Origin: Oscillospiraceae bacterium
Lineage (GTDB): Bacteria; Bacillota; Clostridia; Oscillospirales; Oscillospiraceae
DNA: 64,000 nt
Assembly (NCBI GenBank): GCA_017508045.1
Contig: JAFVZT010000005.1
Span: forward strand, 41,345-105,344
Direction: 5' to 3'
Below, piece by piece: positions 7,898 through 18,110 of this stretch (positions within the stretch are counted from its first letter, which is position 1; the number at the start of each line of letters is the position of its first letter). The notes under the pieces are model-generated. The model was not told the origin of the DNA. It saw only the letters and a program-made list of their open reading frames with translations, and ran no database searches. The position numbers and the translations under genes were made by a program.

Positions 7898-8680
7898 TAT
7901 CTTATGAAAAATCGGCTTTCTGTTTTCAAATGTACATACATACCCGAAAATGCTTTGAACAAGCTCGCAGGCTTCCTTGCAATACTGACCAACCCGCTGG
8001 GCATTGTGTGCATCGGAACCTACGGTAACAATTTCACCGCCCAACTCTTTAAACCGGCGCAAATAGGTTTCATCGGGCAGATAAACACCGCAGCGGTCAA
8101 CACCGCTGGTATTTATCTCAATTCCCTTTCCTTTTTTAACAAGGTTTTTTAGAATCTCGTCAACCAAATCCCGATACTTGTCATAGATAATCGGTCGATG
8201 GGTAGGATTTGCTCCGGCTTTACTGGGATAAGTTAGATGACCAAGCACATCAAAATCCTGATGCGACCGGACACAAAGAAGCGTTTGTTCAAGGCAAATC
8301 TGTTCCGCCTCATCCATCGTCTTATTTTCCCAAAACTTGGGGTAGTATATGTCCAAATCCTCGAAAAAATGCACAGAGCCTATAATGAAATCAAAGGGTC
8401 TGCGAAGCAGGTCTTCCTTAAGTGTTTCTTGATTGTCGGGGAGCATACCAAACTCCATACCAAGTCTTATCTTCAATTCCGGATGCTGCAGTGGCAGATA
8501 GGTATCGTTATATATCTGTGTGTCAAAGACAAACCTATCTTTTGACGCCAAAGGATCATAATCCAAATGGTCAGTAAAGCAAATTTCCCGCAGACCCATC
8601 GAAACAGCCTTCTGCAGCATATCTGCGGCAGAAGAATGTCCGTCAAAGGACACGGTGCTATGCATATGATAATCAAACAT
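7895..8680 (-). CDS. PHP-domain phosphoesterase, histidinol-phosphatase (HisJ) type
   Basis: This 261-residue PHP-superfamily hydrolase resembles HisJ/HisK histidinol-phosphatases, which dephosphorylate L-histidinol phosphate using a trinuclear metal site. Visible metal-binding motifs are DYHMHSTVSFDGH (residues 3-15), FTDHLDYD (about 35-42), MEFG (about 75), GSVHFFED (about 102-109), GHLTYP (about 147) and VGSDAHNAQRVG (about 221-232). No other his genes are nearby, so the exact substrate is uncertain and other small phosphoesters are possible. It is the last gene of the long minus-strand operon and overlaps the mutY 3' end by 8 nt, with GGGAGG 9 nt upstream of the start. Confidence 0.85.
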   Translation of the reverse strand: MFDYHMHSTVSFDGHSSAADMLQKAVSMGLREICFTDHLDYDPLASKDRFVFDTQIYNDTYLPLQHPELKIRLGMEFGMLPDNQETLKEDLLRRPFDFIIGSVHFFEDLDIYYPKFWENKTMDEAEQICLEQTLLCVRSHQDFDVLGHLTYPSKAGANPTHRPIIYDKYRDLVDEILKNLVKKGKGIEINTSGVDRCGVYLPDETYLRRFKELGGEIVTVGSDAHNAQRVGQYCKEACELVQSIFGYVCTFENRKPIFHKI

Positions 8681-9722
8681 TTTCTGCTTCCTCCCAGAAT
8701 TGACGAAATGCCGTTGGCAGGGCTGCTTGGGTATTAATCTGCTGAGATGTCATCCATACATAGGATTGATTTTTGTTCTTAACTGTTAAATAAATGCCCC
8801 GCATTTGCCAAACAATGTGGGTAAATATGTGTTTGCGTTCCAGCTGACGATGCACCTGGGTAGGACGCAGGCCAGCGTTACTTACAAAACTTAAGGCATC
8901 CTCCAGCTCCAGCTTACCTTGCACATTGGGAAACTGCCACAGGTCTGCCAGCAGCCCGTTATTGGGGCGTTTCTCCAGTGCGTAGCAATCACCACAGCGT
9001 AAAATAAACACGGTACGCGCCTCAATGCGGCGGGTTTTCTTCGGTTTCTTCACCGGTAAGCATTTTTCACGGCCATTTGCATAACCAAGACAAAAGCCCT
9101 TGCAGGGGCAGCCGGGGCAATCCGGCTCTCGATTCGGACCGCAGACAGTCGCCCCCAACTCCATAAGGGCTTGGGTAAATTCCCCCGCTTCCTTTGGATA
9201 AACCCTTTGCAGTGCTTCTTTTACCGTTTTCTTATAGGCCGGTAAATCAATGGGCGTGTCATCGTCCGTCAAACGGGAAATTACTCGCAGAACATTTCCG
9301 TCCACTGCCGGTATCGGCTGAGAAAAAGCAATAGAGCATATTGCGCCTGCAGTATATTCTCCAATACCGGGCAATTCACGCACCTGGGTATATTGCGCAG
9401 GAAATACGCCGTCATATTTCTGCATAACCATCTGGGCTGCCTTTTTCAGATTGCGAACACGGCTGTAATAACCCAGCCCCTCCCACAGCTTGTGTAAAAG
9501 CTCATCGTCAGCGTTGGCAAGGGATTCAATTGTGGGCAGTACCTTTAAAAACCGGGCATAATAGCCCTTTACCGCCTCCACGCGGGTCTGCTGGAGCATA
9601 ATTTCCGATAACCAAATATGATACGGCTCTGTATCTTCACGCCAAGGCAGGTCACGCTTGCACCTATGATACCAAAGAAGCAATGCATCGGGAATTTTTT
9701 TATATATGATGGATCTATCCAC
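8673..9722 (-). CDS. mutY: A/G-specific adenine glycosylase
   Basis: MutY removes adenine mispaired with 8-oxoguanine in base-excision repair. The 349-residue product has the helix-hairpin-helix with LPGIGEYTAGAICSIAF and VDGNVLRV, including the catalytic Asp of the latter. It also has a cysteine cluster for a 4Fe-4S centre (Cys-X7-Cys-X2-Cys-X5-Cys, in VCGPNREPDCPGCPCKGFC) and a C-terminal NUDIX-like domain that reads 8-oxoG (about 225-345). GTG at 9722 is preferred to the in-frame TTG at 9743 because CGGAGGG ends 7 nt before the GTG and would lie inside the longer version. It lies 37 nt after udp. Confidence 0.93.
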   Translation of the reverse strand: MDRSIIYKKIPDALLLWYHRCKRDLPWREDTEPYHIWLSEIMLQQTRVEAVKGYYARFLKVLPTIESLANADDELLHKLWEGLGYYSRVRNLKKAAQMVMQKYDGVFPAQYTQVRELPGIGEYTAGAICSIAFSQPIPAVDGNVLRVISRLTDDDTPIDLPAYKKTVKEALQRVYPKEAGEFTQALMELGATVCGPNREPDCPGCPCKGFCLGYANGREKCLPVKKPKKTRRIEARTVFILRCGDCYALEKRPNNGLLADLWQFPNVQGKLELEDALSFVSNAGLRPTQVHRQLERKHIFTHIVWQMRGIYLTVKNKNQSYVWMTSQQINTQAALPTAFRQFWEEAENV

Positions 9723-9759
9723 TATGCATCCCTCCGGTTTCAAATTATTATCGCTTTGG

Positions 9760-10524
9760 TTATTTTAAGTCCTCTTCAATCAGGCGTTTCATTGCCTCTA
9801 TTCCGACGCGAATAGCGCAGGATGTATCCTCTGTCATAGGAAGAGACAGACCCGCTTTTTCCCTTTCCTGATTCCAGACCACATGGAAACAGCTACCACA
9901 CCGAACCCCCAGTGCAGCTGCCACGACAAACAACGCCGCAGACTCCATCTCACTGGCTTTCACTCCCAGCCGTTTCCAGCTCTCCCACTTTTGTAAAAGT
10001 TCATAGGACACAGGGCTTTTCTGTGGGCTGTGCTGACCGTAGAAGGAGTCCTTACACTGAACAACTCCGGTATGCGTCCGGTATCCCAAATCCTCCGACG
10101 CTGTCTTCAATGCGGCTGCAACGGAAAAATCAGGTACAGCAGGAAATTCCAGAGGCGCATATTCCATAGAGGTATGCTCAAACCGGACAGCGCCGGTAGC
10201 AACCACAACATCACCGGGCAGGATGTCCATGGCGATACCGCCACAGGTGCCTATGCGGATAAAGGTATCTGCCCCAATTGCCGACAATTCCTCCATAGCA
10301 ATGGAAGCTGATGGGCCGCCGATACCGGTTGAGCAAACCGACACCTTCTGCCCAAGGAGTGTTCCGGTGTAGATGTTGTACTCCCGGTTCATGCCGATAT
10401 GTACCGGATTGTCAAAATAACCGGCAATGGCCTCGCAGCGACCCGGATCACCGGGGAGAAAGCAATAGCGGCCTACATCTCCTTCTTTGCAGCGAATGTG
10501 AAATTGCATCCCGATATCCTGCAT
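9760..10524 (-). CDS. udp: Uridine phosphorylase (nucleoside phosphorylase family I)
   Basis: The 254-residue product is a trimeric/hexameric-type nucleoside phosphorylase that splits a nucleoside and phosphate into base and ribose-1-phosphate. [32 protein letters not shown] and RIGTCGG match uridine phosphorylases more closely than PNP or MTA nucleosidases. SFYGQHSPQ and [10 protein letters not shown] fall at the usual substrate-specificity and ribose-binding sites. The start has GAGGAGG 7 nt upstream, overlapping the polC stop region, so translation is probably coupled. Its place in a replication and lipid operon suggests salvage of pyrimidine, but a different nucleoside preference cannot be excluded. 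Confidence 0.85.
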   Translation of the reverse strand: MQDIGMQFHIRCKEGDVGRYCFLPGDPGRCEAIAGYFDNPVHIGMNREYNIYTGTLLGQKVSVCSTGIGGPSASIAMEELSAIGADTFIRIGTCGGIAMDILPGDVVVATGAVRFEHTSMEYAPLEFPAVPDFSVAAALKTASEDLGYRTHTGVVQCKDSFYGQHSPQKSPVSYELLQKWESWKRLGVKASEMESAALFVVAAALGVRCGSCFHVVWNQEREKAGLSLPMTEDTSCAIRVGIEAMKRLIEEDLK

Positions 10525-10536
10525 TACAATTCCTCC

Positions 10537-13500
10537 TCAAAACAGGCTGACCTGACTGGTATCCGGTAAATCACCAAAAGCGCCGGCATCTTTAAGCATC
10601 TGAATATGGGTTTTGGAAACCTTGGGGCAGGCGATGGAAAATTCCTCAATGGATAAAAAGTGCTTATCCTTTCTGCCCTCTTCAATGTCAAAGGCAGCGC
10701 TTTCACCCAAGCCGGAAATGGCTACAAAGGGCGGGCGGATTTTTCCGTCCTCAATCTGGAATTTTGTGGCGCTGCTCTTATAAATATCGATGGGCAGAAA
10801 ATCCAGTCCCCGAAGATAAAATTCGTAAACAACCTCCAGTGTTGTCAGCAAATCTTCATCCTTGTTGGTGGCGTCCTCGTTGGCTTCAATTGCTTTAATA
10901 TTGGCTACAACGCAATCCATACCGCCGGTCATAAGCGCGGCATCAAAGCCGCCCTTTTGGCTGCGGCGATAGAAAAAAGCGGCATAAAACGCCAAGGGAT
11001 AATTGACCTTAAACCAAGCTATCCGGAAGGCCATCATAACATAGGCAACCGCATGCGCCTTGGGGAATAGGTACTGAATTTTTTTACACGATGTGATGTA
11101 CCACTCCGGCACACCGGCATCAAGCATTTCCTTCTCAGCGCCATCCGGCAGACCCCTGCCCTTACGAACCATCTCCATAATCTTAAATGCACGCTTCTCC
11201 GGTATGCCGCAGGAAATTAGATAGAGCATAATATCATCACGACAGCCGATGGTCTGGTCAACACGTGCTGTGCCGGAAACAATCAAATCCTTGGCATTGC
11301 CCAGCCACACGTCTGTACCGTGGGTATAACCGGAAATTCGCACCAGGAAGTCAAATTTCTCCGGCTTGGTATCCAGCAAAACGCCCCGGGTAAAACGGGT
11401 GTTAAATTCCGGAACAGCCACTGCACCGGTAGGGCCGAGGATGGGGTCATTTTCATAACCCAGCACCTTAGAGGATGTAAAAATAGACATCGTCCGCTTA
11501 TCATCCAAGGGGATTGTCTTTGCATCCACCCCGGTCATATCCTCCATCATACGGATCATGGTGGGGTCATCGTGTCCCAGCATATCCAGCTTCAGAAGAT
11601 TTTCCTCCATGGAGTGATATTCAAAGTGGGTGGTAATCTGGTCAGAATTCGGGTCATCTGCCGGATGTTGTACCGGACAGAAATCCCAGATTTCATTTTC
11701 CTGGGGAATGACAATGAGACCGCCGGGGTGCTGTCCGGTGGTGCGGCGCACGCCAACACACCCGTTGGCCAGACGCGCTTCCTCCGCCTTGCCTACCGTC
11801 TTCCCACGCTCGGATAAGTATTTCTTTACATAGCCATAGGCGGTCTTTTCCGCCACCGTACCGATTGTTCCGGCGCGGAACACGTGGGAACGGCCAAACA
11901 TTTCCGTACAATAAGCATGAGCGCGGGCCTGATATTCGCCGGAAAAGTTCAGGTCGATATCAGGCACTTTGTCGCCGCCAAAGCCCAGGAAGGTTTCAAA
12001 GGGAATGTTAAAGCCCTCCTTGGCAAAGGCAGTTCCGCATTTGGGACAGCAGGCATCGGGCAGGTCCGCACCGCAGCCATACTCCGAAGGCACATCAAAG
12101 GTAGTGTGCTTACATTCCGGATTGGGGCATCTGTAATGGGGCGGGAAGGAGTTGACCTCGGTGATTCCGGACAGAAAGGCAACAATGGAAGAGCCTACAG
12201 AGCCACGGGATCCAACAAGATAGCCATTGTCCAAAGAATTTTGCACCAATTTCTGTGCAGACATATAAATCACATCATAGTGACAGTTAATAATGTCATT
12301 TAACTCCGTATCCACGCGCTTTTTAATAAGCTCAGGTGGATTCTCACCGTAAAGCCGATGCATCTTTCCGTACACAAGGGCCTTCAAATCCTCAACAGAG
12401 TTCTCAATTTTCGGAGCAAACAGATTATGGGGCACAGGACGAATTGTTTCACACATATCTGCAATCATATTTGGATTGGTAACAACCACCTCATAGGCCT
12501 TTTCCTCACCCAAATAAGAAAACTCTGCCAGCATTTCATCCGTTGTACGGAAATACAAAGGATTATTCTTGTCGCAATCCTCAAAGCCCTTGGTTGCCAG
12601 AAGAATATGCCGAAAAATCTCATCCTCCGGATTAAGAAAATGGACATCGCCGGTTGCCACAACCGGTTTTCCCAGTTCTTCGCCCAAACGGACTACGGTA
12701 CGGTTAAACTGCCGAAGAACCTCCTCATCCCGGGCAATCCCCTTTTCCAGCATAAAGCGGTTGTTTGCAAGGGGTTGGATTTCCAAATAGTCGTAAAAGG
12801 AAGCAATCCGCTTTAGCTCCTCATCGTTTTTGCCCTCCACAATGGCCTGAAACAGCTCACCGGCTTCACAGGCAGAGCCGACAATCAAACCTTCCCGAAG
12901 CCTTATCAGCTCAGACTTAGGGATTCTGGGAACCCGCTTGAAGTATTTTAAATTAGAATCAGAAATTAAGTGGTACAGATTTCTTAAGCCGGTTTGATTT
13001 TTTGCAAACAGAACAATGTGGCGCGCATGGCGGTCGCCAATTCTGTTCTGACTGCGCAAAGCTTCCATTGCAGGATTAATCTGCTGCAGACTTTGGATTC
13101 CCCTGTCCTCCAGCATAGAGAGGAAGTGGGACATAATCATACCGCAGATAACCGCATCATCAGCTGCCCTGTGATGATTAAATTCCGGCAAGCTTAAGGC
13201 ATCGGCAACAATATTCAGCTTAAATTTTCCCAGCTGCGGCATTAAATTCTGAGACAGTATCAATGTATCCGCGGAGGTAAAGGTATACCCGTAGCCAAGC
13301 TGATTACAAGCCTGCCGAATAAAACCGGTATCAAAGTCCGCATTATGGGCGACCAAAACACGCTCGCCGACAAAATTCAAAAATTCCGGCAAAACAGCAT
13401 CCAGCTTGGGCGCACCCCGGAGCATATCGTCCGTAATGCCGGTAAGCTCCGTAATTTTTTTATCAAGGGGCCTGCCGGGGTCAACAAAGGTTTGGAAGCG

Positions 13501-14838
13501 CTCCAGCTCCTGACTGCCCCGCATACGCACCGCACCGATTTCAATGATGGTGTCGTTTTTTGCAGAAAGGCCGGTTGTTTCCAAATCAAAAGCAACAAAT
13601 TCCTCATCAAAACGCATATCTTGGCTGCCATGAACAACAATGCGGTCGTCCACATCGTTAACAAAGTAGCCCTCACAGCCATAGAGGATTTTGATGGTTT
13701 CATCCGTTCCGGCAACCTTGGGCGGCTTTTTCCCCTCTACCGTGTGTAACGCATCGGTAAAGGACTGAACGCAGCCGTGGTCGGTAATCGCAATGGCTTT
13801 ATGTCCCCAAGCTGCTGCCTGCTTAATGGCCGCATCTGTGTTGGTCAGTGCGTCCATATTGCTCATGGTGGTATGCAGATGCAATTCCACCCGCTTCATA
13901 CCCTGTGCGCTGTCTGTTCGCTTGGGCATTGTACCGGGCATAATGGCATTGGGCTTGAGAATCATCTCATTATCAAACCTGTTCTCCATCAGCCTGCCCT
14001 GTACACGAATAACAGAGCCGGGACGAATGCTCTCTAAAATGGGTTTTGCTTCATTATTTTCCATAAAGCGGTTAATCCGCACAGAACCGTAATTATCGGT
14101 CATATCAAAATTTATAACCCAAGCGTTGCGCTTTTTCAGCTCCTTGTGTTCCACATTAAAAACGCGGCCTTCCACAATCACACTGCCCATATCCAAAGAA
14201 AGTTCTGACATGGGTACTGTTTTTCCCTTAAAGGCTCTGCCGTATATTGCATCTGATTGCTGGACAGTCTGGATTTTCTTTTCAGAAATTACGGCTTTGG
14301 GTATGTCCATAAGCATACTGTCCCGGATTTTTTCCATAGCATCAAACAGGTCCTGTCCCTCTAAGGTCTGTGATGCCTGGATTTGAATTGTCACTTGGGT
14401 GGAAAAGCGCTGTTGCAGCCGTTGGCGCACCTTTGGAACGCACTCCTCCAAAATTGCCTTGCCGTTGCCCTTTAACCGGATAACCAAGGTTTGCTCTTCC
14501 CAGTCCCACTGCGCTCCTGCTAAGCTTCCCCGGGCCATAGAGTTTTCCGCAACAAACATTGCCATCAGCTCCTCCGGCTCAATATTGGATAGCTGGCAGG
14601 CAGGATGACAGGTATGGATAATTAATGCACGCAGGCCGTACAAGTCAGAAACTTCCTTGGAAACTTGCTGCAAAATCCGCTGGGGTATGTAGCTTTCACA
14701 GAAAATTGACACAGTAACCCTGCGGCTTTCCGGGTCAATATCCGCACCGGAAATAACCGCCTGAGACAGTATGCCGAGAATCGGCTCAGGCGGTTGGTAC
14801 ACCGGAAACATATTCAAAAAGCGGACTTGTTCACTCAT
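10537..14838 (-). CDS. polC: DNA polymerase III subunit alpha, Gram-positive type
   Basis: PolC is the replicative polymerase of low-GC Gram-positives, with a built-in proofreading exonuclease. The 1433 residues show, in order: an N-terminal tau-binding-like region, an OB fold (about 220-310), a PHP domain split by the exonuclease (HLHTTMSNMDA near 325), and a DnaQ-type 3'-5' exonuclease (AFDLETTGL near 415, HNADFDTGF near 500). The polymerase core follows, with a four-Cys zinc site (CPNPEC and CCPKC, near 900-930) and the catalytic PDIDLNFSGE near 957. C-terminal helix-hairpin-helix and duplex-binding parts end in the beta-clamp motif QVSLF. The start lies 7 nt after ispG. Length and domains are normal. 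Confidence 0.97.
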   Translation of the reverse strand: MSEQVRFLNMFPVYQPPEPILGILSQAVISGADIDPESRRVTVSIFCESYIPQRILQQVSKEVSDLYGLRALIIHTCHPACQLSNIEPEELMAMFVAENSMARGSLAGAQWDWEEQTLVIRLKGNGKAILEECVPKVRQRLQQRFSTQVTIQIQASQTLEGQDLFDAMEKIRDSMLMDIPKAVISEKKIQTVQQSDAIYGRAFKGKTVPMSELSLDMGSVIVEGRVFNVEHKELKKRNAWVINFDMTDNYGSVRINRFMENNEAKPILESIRPGSVIRVQGRLMENRFDNEMILKPNAIMPGTMPKRTDSAQGMKRVELHLHTTMSNMDALTNTDAAIKQAAAWGHKAIAITDHGCVQSFTDALHTVEGKKPPKVAGTDETIKILYGCEGYFVNDVDDRIVVHGSQDMRFDEEFVAFDLETTGLSAKNDTIIEIGAVRMRGSQELERFQTFVDPGRPLDKKITELTGITDDMLRGAPKLDAVLPEFLNFVGERVLVAHNADFDTGFIRQACNQLGYGYTFTSADTLILSQNLMPQLGKFKLNIVADALSLPEFNHHRAADDAVICGMIMSHFLSMLEDRGIQSLQQINPAMEALRSQNRIGDRHARHIVLFAKNQTGLRNLYHLISDSNLKYFKRVPRIPKSELIRLREGLIVGSACEAGELFQAIVEGKNDEELKRIASFYDYLEIQPLANNRFMLEKGIARDEEVLRQFNRTVVRLGEELGKPVVATGDVHFLNPEDEIFRHILLATKGFEDCDKNNPLYFRTTDEMLAEFSYLGEEKAYEVVVTNPNMIADMCETIRPVPHNLFAPKIENSVEDLKALVYGKMHRLYGENPPELIKKRVDTELNDIINCHYDVIYMSAQKLVQNSLDNGYLVGSRGSVGSSIVAFLSGITEVNSFPPHYRCPNPECKHTTFDVPSEYGCGADLPDACCPKCGTAFAKEGFNIPFETFLGFGGDKVPDIDLNFSGEYQARAHAYCTEMFGRSHVFRAGTIGTVAEKTAYGYVKKYLSERGKTVGKAEEARLANGCVGVRRTTGQHPGGLIVIPQENEIWDFCPVQHPADDPNSDQITTHFEYHSMEENLLKLDMLGHDDPTMIRMMEDMTGVDAKTIPLDDKRTMSIFTSSKVLGYENDPILGPTGAVAVPEFNTRFTRGVLLDTKPEKFDFLVRISGYTHGTDVWLGNAKDLIVSGTARVDQTIGCRDDIMLYLISCGIPEKRAFKIMEMVRKGRGLPDGAEKEMLDAGVPEWYITSCKKIQYLFPKAHAVAYVMMAFRIAWFKVNYPLAFYAAFFYRRSQKGGFDAALMTGGMDCVVANIKAIEANEDATNKDEDLLTTLEVVYEFYLRGLDFLPIDIYKSSATKFQIEDGKIRPPFVAISGLGESAAFDIEEGRKDKHFLSIEEFSIACPKVSKTHIQMLKDAGAFGDLPDTSQVSLF

Positions 14839-14845
14839 AGTACTC

Positions 14846-15883
14846 TTATAGTTCCTTAATTCTCTTTAGTAATGCCGGTAATAGCTCATCATAGGGCAGC
14901 TTTGCCACTTGCTGTCCTTTCTCAAAAAGCATTCCGCAGCCATCGCCCCCAGCAATGCCAATATCAGCCTCCCGAGCCTCTCCGGGGCCGTTGACAACAC
15001 AGCCCATAACCGCTACGGTAATCGGCTTTTGGCAATCCTTCAATGCCGCATCAACCTGATTTACAAGACCGATCAAATCAATCTGCGTTCTGCCGCAGGT
15101 GGGGCAGGAAATGATATTTACGCCCTCGGCGCGAAGTCCGGCTGCCTTTAAAATATCCTTTGCGGCATAAACCTCCTCCACAGGGTCATCAGTGAGGCTT
15201 ACCCGTATTGTATCGCCGATGCCGTCCAATAAAAGCGCACCGATTCCCATAGCAGATTTCATAAGTCCCATACGGACAGGGCCGGTTTCCGTCACACCGA
15301 TATGCAGTGGATAATCGCATTGTTGGCGGAACAGCCGGGCGGCAGCCACCATAGTAGGCACTGTTGAGGATTTCATGGATACACAGGTGTTGTAAAACCC
15401 GAATTTTTCCAAAAGCTCCAAATGCTCAAATGCGCTTTCCACCAGGGCTTCCGCAGTGGGATGCCCATACTTTTCCAAAAGCTTTTTGTCAAGACTTCCC
15501 CCATTGACACCGATACGAATTGGAATATTTTTTTCTTTGCACGCAGAAACCACAGCCGCAACCCGATCCTCGCCACCGATATTGCCGGGGTTAATACGAA
15601 TTTTGGACGCGCCCGCCTCTGCCGCGGCAATGGCAAGCTTATAATCAAAGTGGATATCCGCTACAAGGGGCATAGGAGATTCCTTACAGATTTGAGCAAA
15701 GCTTTTTGCCGCTTCCATATTGGGAATTGCCAGTCGGGCAATTTGGCAACCGGCGGTTTTTAACGCCTTCAGCTGGGCAAGAGAGCCAGCAACATCCGTT
15801 GTCTTTGTATTCAGCATTGACTGAATTACTATAGGCGCGCCGCCACCAATCAGAACATCGCCCACCTGTATCTGTCTGGTCAT
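14846..15883 (-). CDS. ispG: 4-hydroxy-3-methylbut-2-enyl-diphosphate synthase
   Basis: IspG (GcpE) is the 4Fe-4S enzyme that reductively opens MEcPP to HMBPP in the MEP isoprenoid pathway. The 345-residue product carries IQSMLNTKT, ADIHFDYKLA, RINPGNIG and a C-terminal cluster site with SCPTCGRT and AVMGCVVNGPGEA, whose three Cys are the usual ligands. ATG 15883 is chosen because AAGGGGTGA lies 5 nt upstream; a GTG at 15892 in the same frame overlaps the rseP stop but has no such spacing. With dxr in this operon and ispD/ispF at 55562-56760, four MEP-pathway genes are in the window. Confidence 0.96.
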   Translation of the reverse strand: MTRQIQVGDVLIGGGAPIVIQSMLNTKTTDVAGSLAQLKALKTAGCQIARLAIPNMEAAKSFAQICKESPMPLVADIHFDYKLAIAAAEAGASKIRINPGNIGGEDRVAAVVSACKEKNIPIRIGVNGGSLDKKLLEKYGHPTAEALVESAFEHLELLEKFGFYNTCVSMKSSTVPTMVAAARLFRQQCDYPLHIGVTETGPVRMGLMKSAMGIGALLLDGIGDTIRVSLTDDPVEEVYAAKDILKAAGLRAEGVNIISCPTCGRTQIDLIGLVNQVDAALKDCQKPITVAVMGCVVNGPGEAREADIGIAGGDGCGMLFEKGQQVAKLPYDELLPALLKRIKEL

Positions 15884-15888
15884 GCGTT

Positions 15889-16950
15889 TCACCCCTTAAA
15901 AATGGTAAAGATATCCTTAAACATAATAACAGCCATAAGTCCCAACAGCAGCACCATGCCTGCAGCGTGGATATACCCCTCGTATTTGGGGTTAATTTTC
16001 TTACGGGTCACCGCTTCAATGCCTGTGGTCAGCAAAAGTGCAACCACTCTGCCGCCATCCAGAGCCGGAATAGGAAGCATATTCATAACAGCAAGATTAA
16101 TGGCAATAAAAGCGCCAAAATACAGCATATTCAGTACTGCATCCAATGTTGTATCCGATGCCTGTGCAGTATCAGACATAATCTGAACAATACCCACAGG
16201 GCCGGTCATATCTCCAATTCCTGCCTGTCCGGAAATCAGCATTTGCAGGCTGAGCCGAACGGAGCGAATAACATTGATTGTATTGTTCCAAGCATACTGC
16301 ACCTTATCGGAAAATGTTGCGTCTATCTGGGTAAAGTTCATTCCATAGAGCATTTGGGTATTCCCCTGCTCATCCTTAACCTCGTGGCGCTGCATAACAA
16401 AATCATTCAAATAGACCTTGCTGCCATTGCGCTCCACGACCAAGTCGTGAACATCACCTTGATTTAAAGACAAAAGCATACCAAAATCCGACTGGACATA
16501 GATTTTTTCGCCGTCCACCTCTAAAATCCGGTCGCCTGCCTGTAAGCCCTGCTCCCCGGAAACCGTACTGTAGGATTCAAAGCCTTCAATCACCGGCGTA
16601 ACGAGCTGCTTTACCGGCATAAATACAATGACCATAATCAGCAGTCCGGCAATAAAGTTCATAAAAGAGCCTGCAACCAGAATAATCAGCCGCTTCCACC
16701 ACTTTGCAGAGCCGAATGCCCTGGGATTGTCCGACGCTTCATCCTCGCCCTCCATAGCGCAATAGCCGCCAATGGGGATACAGCGAATGGAATACAAAGT
16801 TTCTCCAAACTGCTTTTTAAAAATAGCAGGCCCCATAAACATGGCAAATTCATTTACCTGCACACCGGACAGCTTTGCAGCCACAAAGTGTCCCAACTCA
16901 TGAATAAAAATCAAAAAACTAAACAATAAAATTGCAAATACAATACTCAT
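15889..16950 (-). CDS. rseP: Site-2 protease family zinc metalloprotease (RseP/RasP)
   Basis: This is an intramembrane metalloprotease that cuts transmembrane substrates such as anti-sigma factors and signal-peptide remnants. The 353 residues show the zinc-binding HELGH (residues 18-22) in the first membrane helix, a PDZ domain (about 125-190, with GLQAGDRILEVDGEKI), and the conserved NMLPIPALDGGRVV (about 290) carrying the third zinc ligand Asp. The remaining membrane segments lie around residues 90-115, 270-290 and 330-350. Its start overlaps the dxr stop by one base (TAATG), which indicates coupled translation. The uppS-cdsA-dxr-rseP order is a classical conserved cluster. Confidence 0.95.
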   Translation of the reverse strand: MSIVFAILLFSFLIFIHELGHFVAAKLSGVQVNEFAMFMGPAIFKKQFGETLYSIRCIPIGGYCAMEGEDEASDNPRAFGSAKWWKRLIILVAGSFMNFIAGLLIMVIVFMPVKQLVTPVIEGFESYSTVSGEQGLQAGDRILEVDGEKIYVQSDFGMLLSLNQGDVHDLVVERNGSKVYLNDFVMQRHEVKDEQGNTQMLYGMNFTQIDATFSDKVQYAWNNTINVIRSVRLSLQMLISGQAGIGDMTGPVGIVQIMSDTAQASDTTLDAVLNMLYFGAFIAINLAVMNMLPIPALDGGRVVALLLTTGIEAVTRKKINPKYEGYIHAAGMVLLLGLMAVIMFKDIFTIFKG

Positions 16951-18107
16951 TATATTCCCCTTAATTTAGCGTTTTTCACTGCAATACGCGCCAACCGGTC
17001 TGCCTCAAGGATTTCCTCCAGAGTAGGATTTTGAATAAACGGCACGGTATCTACCGCCAGCTTAACCAGATTGTAAATATCATAAAAACCAATCTCATCC
17101 CGCAGATACATGGCAACCGCGTCTTCGTTGGCGCCGTTCATAGCCGGACATGCTGTACCGCCCACAGCAGCGCATTGTCTTGCCAGAGCCAGACAGGGAA
17201 ACGCCTCCATATCCGGCTCACAAAAGGTAAGACCGGAGCATTGCGATAAATTCAGCGACTCCACAGGGCAGCTTTTCCGTTGGGGATAGGTCATAGCCAG
17301 CTGAATAGGCAGCCGCATATCAGGACTTCCCAACTGCGCCATTACCGCCCCGTCCACAAACTCCACAAGGCTATGGATAATGCTCTGTCTGTGAATAACC
17401 ACATCCACCTGCTCCAGAGGAAGATCATACAGGCGCATGGCTTCAATCACTTCCAAGCCCTTATTCATAAGGGTAGCGCAGTCAATGGTTATTTTTTCAC
17501 CCATTTTCCAATTGGGATGACGCAAAGCATCCGCCTTGGTGATTGTACCCAGTTCCTCCCGGGTTTTTCCAAAAAACGGGCCGCCGGAGCAGGTTAAAAT
17601 CAGCCGTTTGATTTCCCGGTGATCTCCTGCGCCCATCAGGCATTGGAAAATTGCGGAATGCTCAGAATCCACAGGAATTATTTCTACGGCGTTGGCTTTT
17701 GCCTCTGCCATAACCAGCTCGCCGGCGCACACAAGCGTTTCCTTATTGGCAAGACCGATGCGTTTCTTCGCGCGAATTGCCGCCAGGGTCGGTTTTAAGC
17801 CCACCATGCCAACTACCGCAGTAATTACGCAATCCGCCTGCTCCATAGTTGCCGCGCGAATGAGTCCCTTTTCGCCCCAGTCAATTTCTGTAGGAATGTC
17901 GGAAAGCTCCGATCTTAACGCCACAGCTGTCTCTTCGGTAGCCATAACCGCAAGAGCAGGCCGGTATTTCCGGCACTGCTGTGCCATACGCTGTACATTT
18001 GTTCCGGCAGTCAGCGCACATACCGGAATATTTAAATTATCAACAATATCCAGACTCTGGCGCCCGATTGAGCCGGTAGAGCCTAAAATACTTACGCATT
18101 TAACCAT
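16950..18107 (-). CDS. dxr: 1-deoxy-D-xylulose-5-phosphate reductoisomerase
   Basis: Dxr rearranges and reduces DXP to MEP with NADPH, the first committed step of the MEP pathway. The 385 residues are a normal length. The N-terminal Rossmann motif is SILGSTGSIGRQSLDIV. LANKETLVCAG, IIPVDSEHSAIFQCL and the flexible-loop region around residues 205-215 (HPNWKMGEKITIDCATLMNKG) cover the substrate and metal sites. It sits 3 nt after cdsA and overlaps rseP by one base. Confidence 0.97.
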   Translation of the reverse strand: MVKCVSILGSTGSIGRQSLDIVDNLNIPVCALTAGTNVQRMAQQCRKYRPALAVMATEETAVALRSELSDIPTEIDWGEKGLIRAATMEQADCVITAVVGMVGLKPTLAAIRAKKRIGLANKETLVCAGELVMAEAKANAVEIIPVDSEHSAIFQCLMGAGDHREIKRLILTCSGGPFFGKTREELGTITKADALRHPNWKMGEKITIDCATLMNKGLEVIEAMRLYDLPLEQVDVVIHRQSIIHSLVEFVDGAVMAQLGSPDMRLPIQLAMTYPQRKSCPVESLNLSQCSGLTFCEPDMEAFPCLALARQCAAVGGTACPAMNGANEDAVAMYLRDEIGFYDIYNLVKLAVDTVPFIQNPTLEEILEADRLARIAVKNAKLRGI

Positions 18108-18110
18108 AGC

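Noticed and set aside
9723-9743. Longer MutY starting at TTG 9743
   Set aside because: The extra codons include the CGGAGGG ribosome site that best serves the GTG at 9722.
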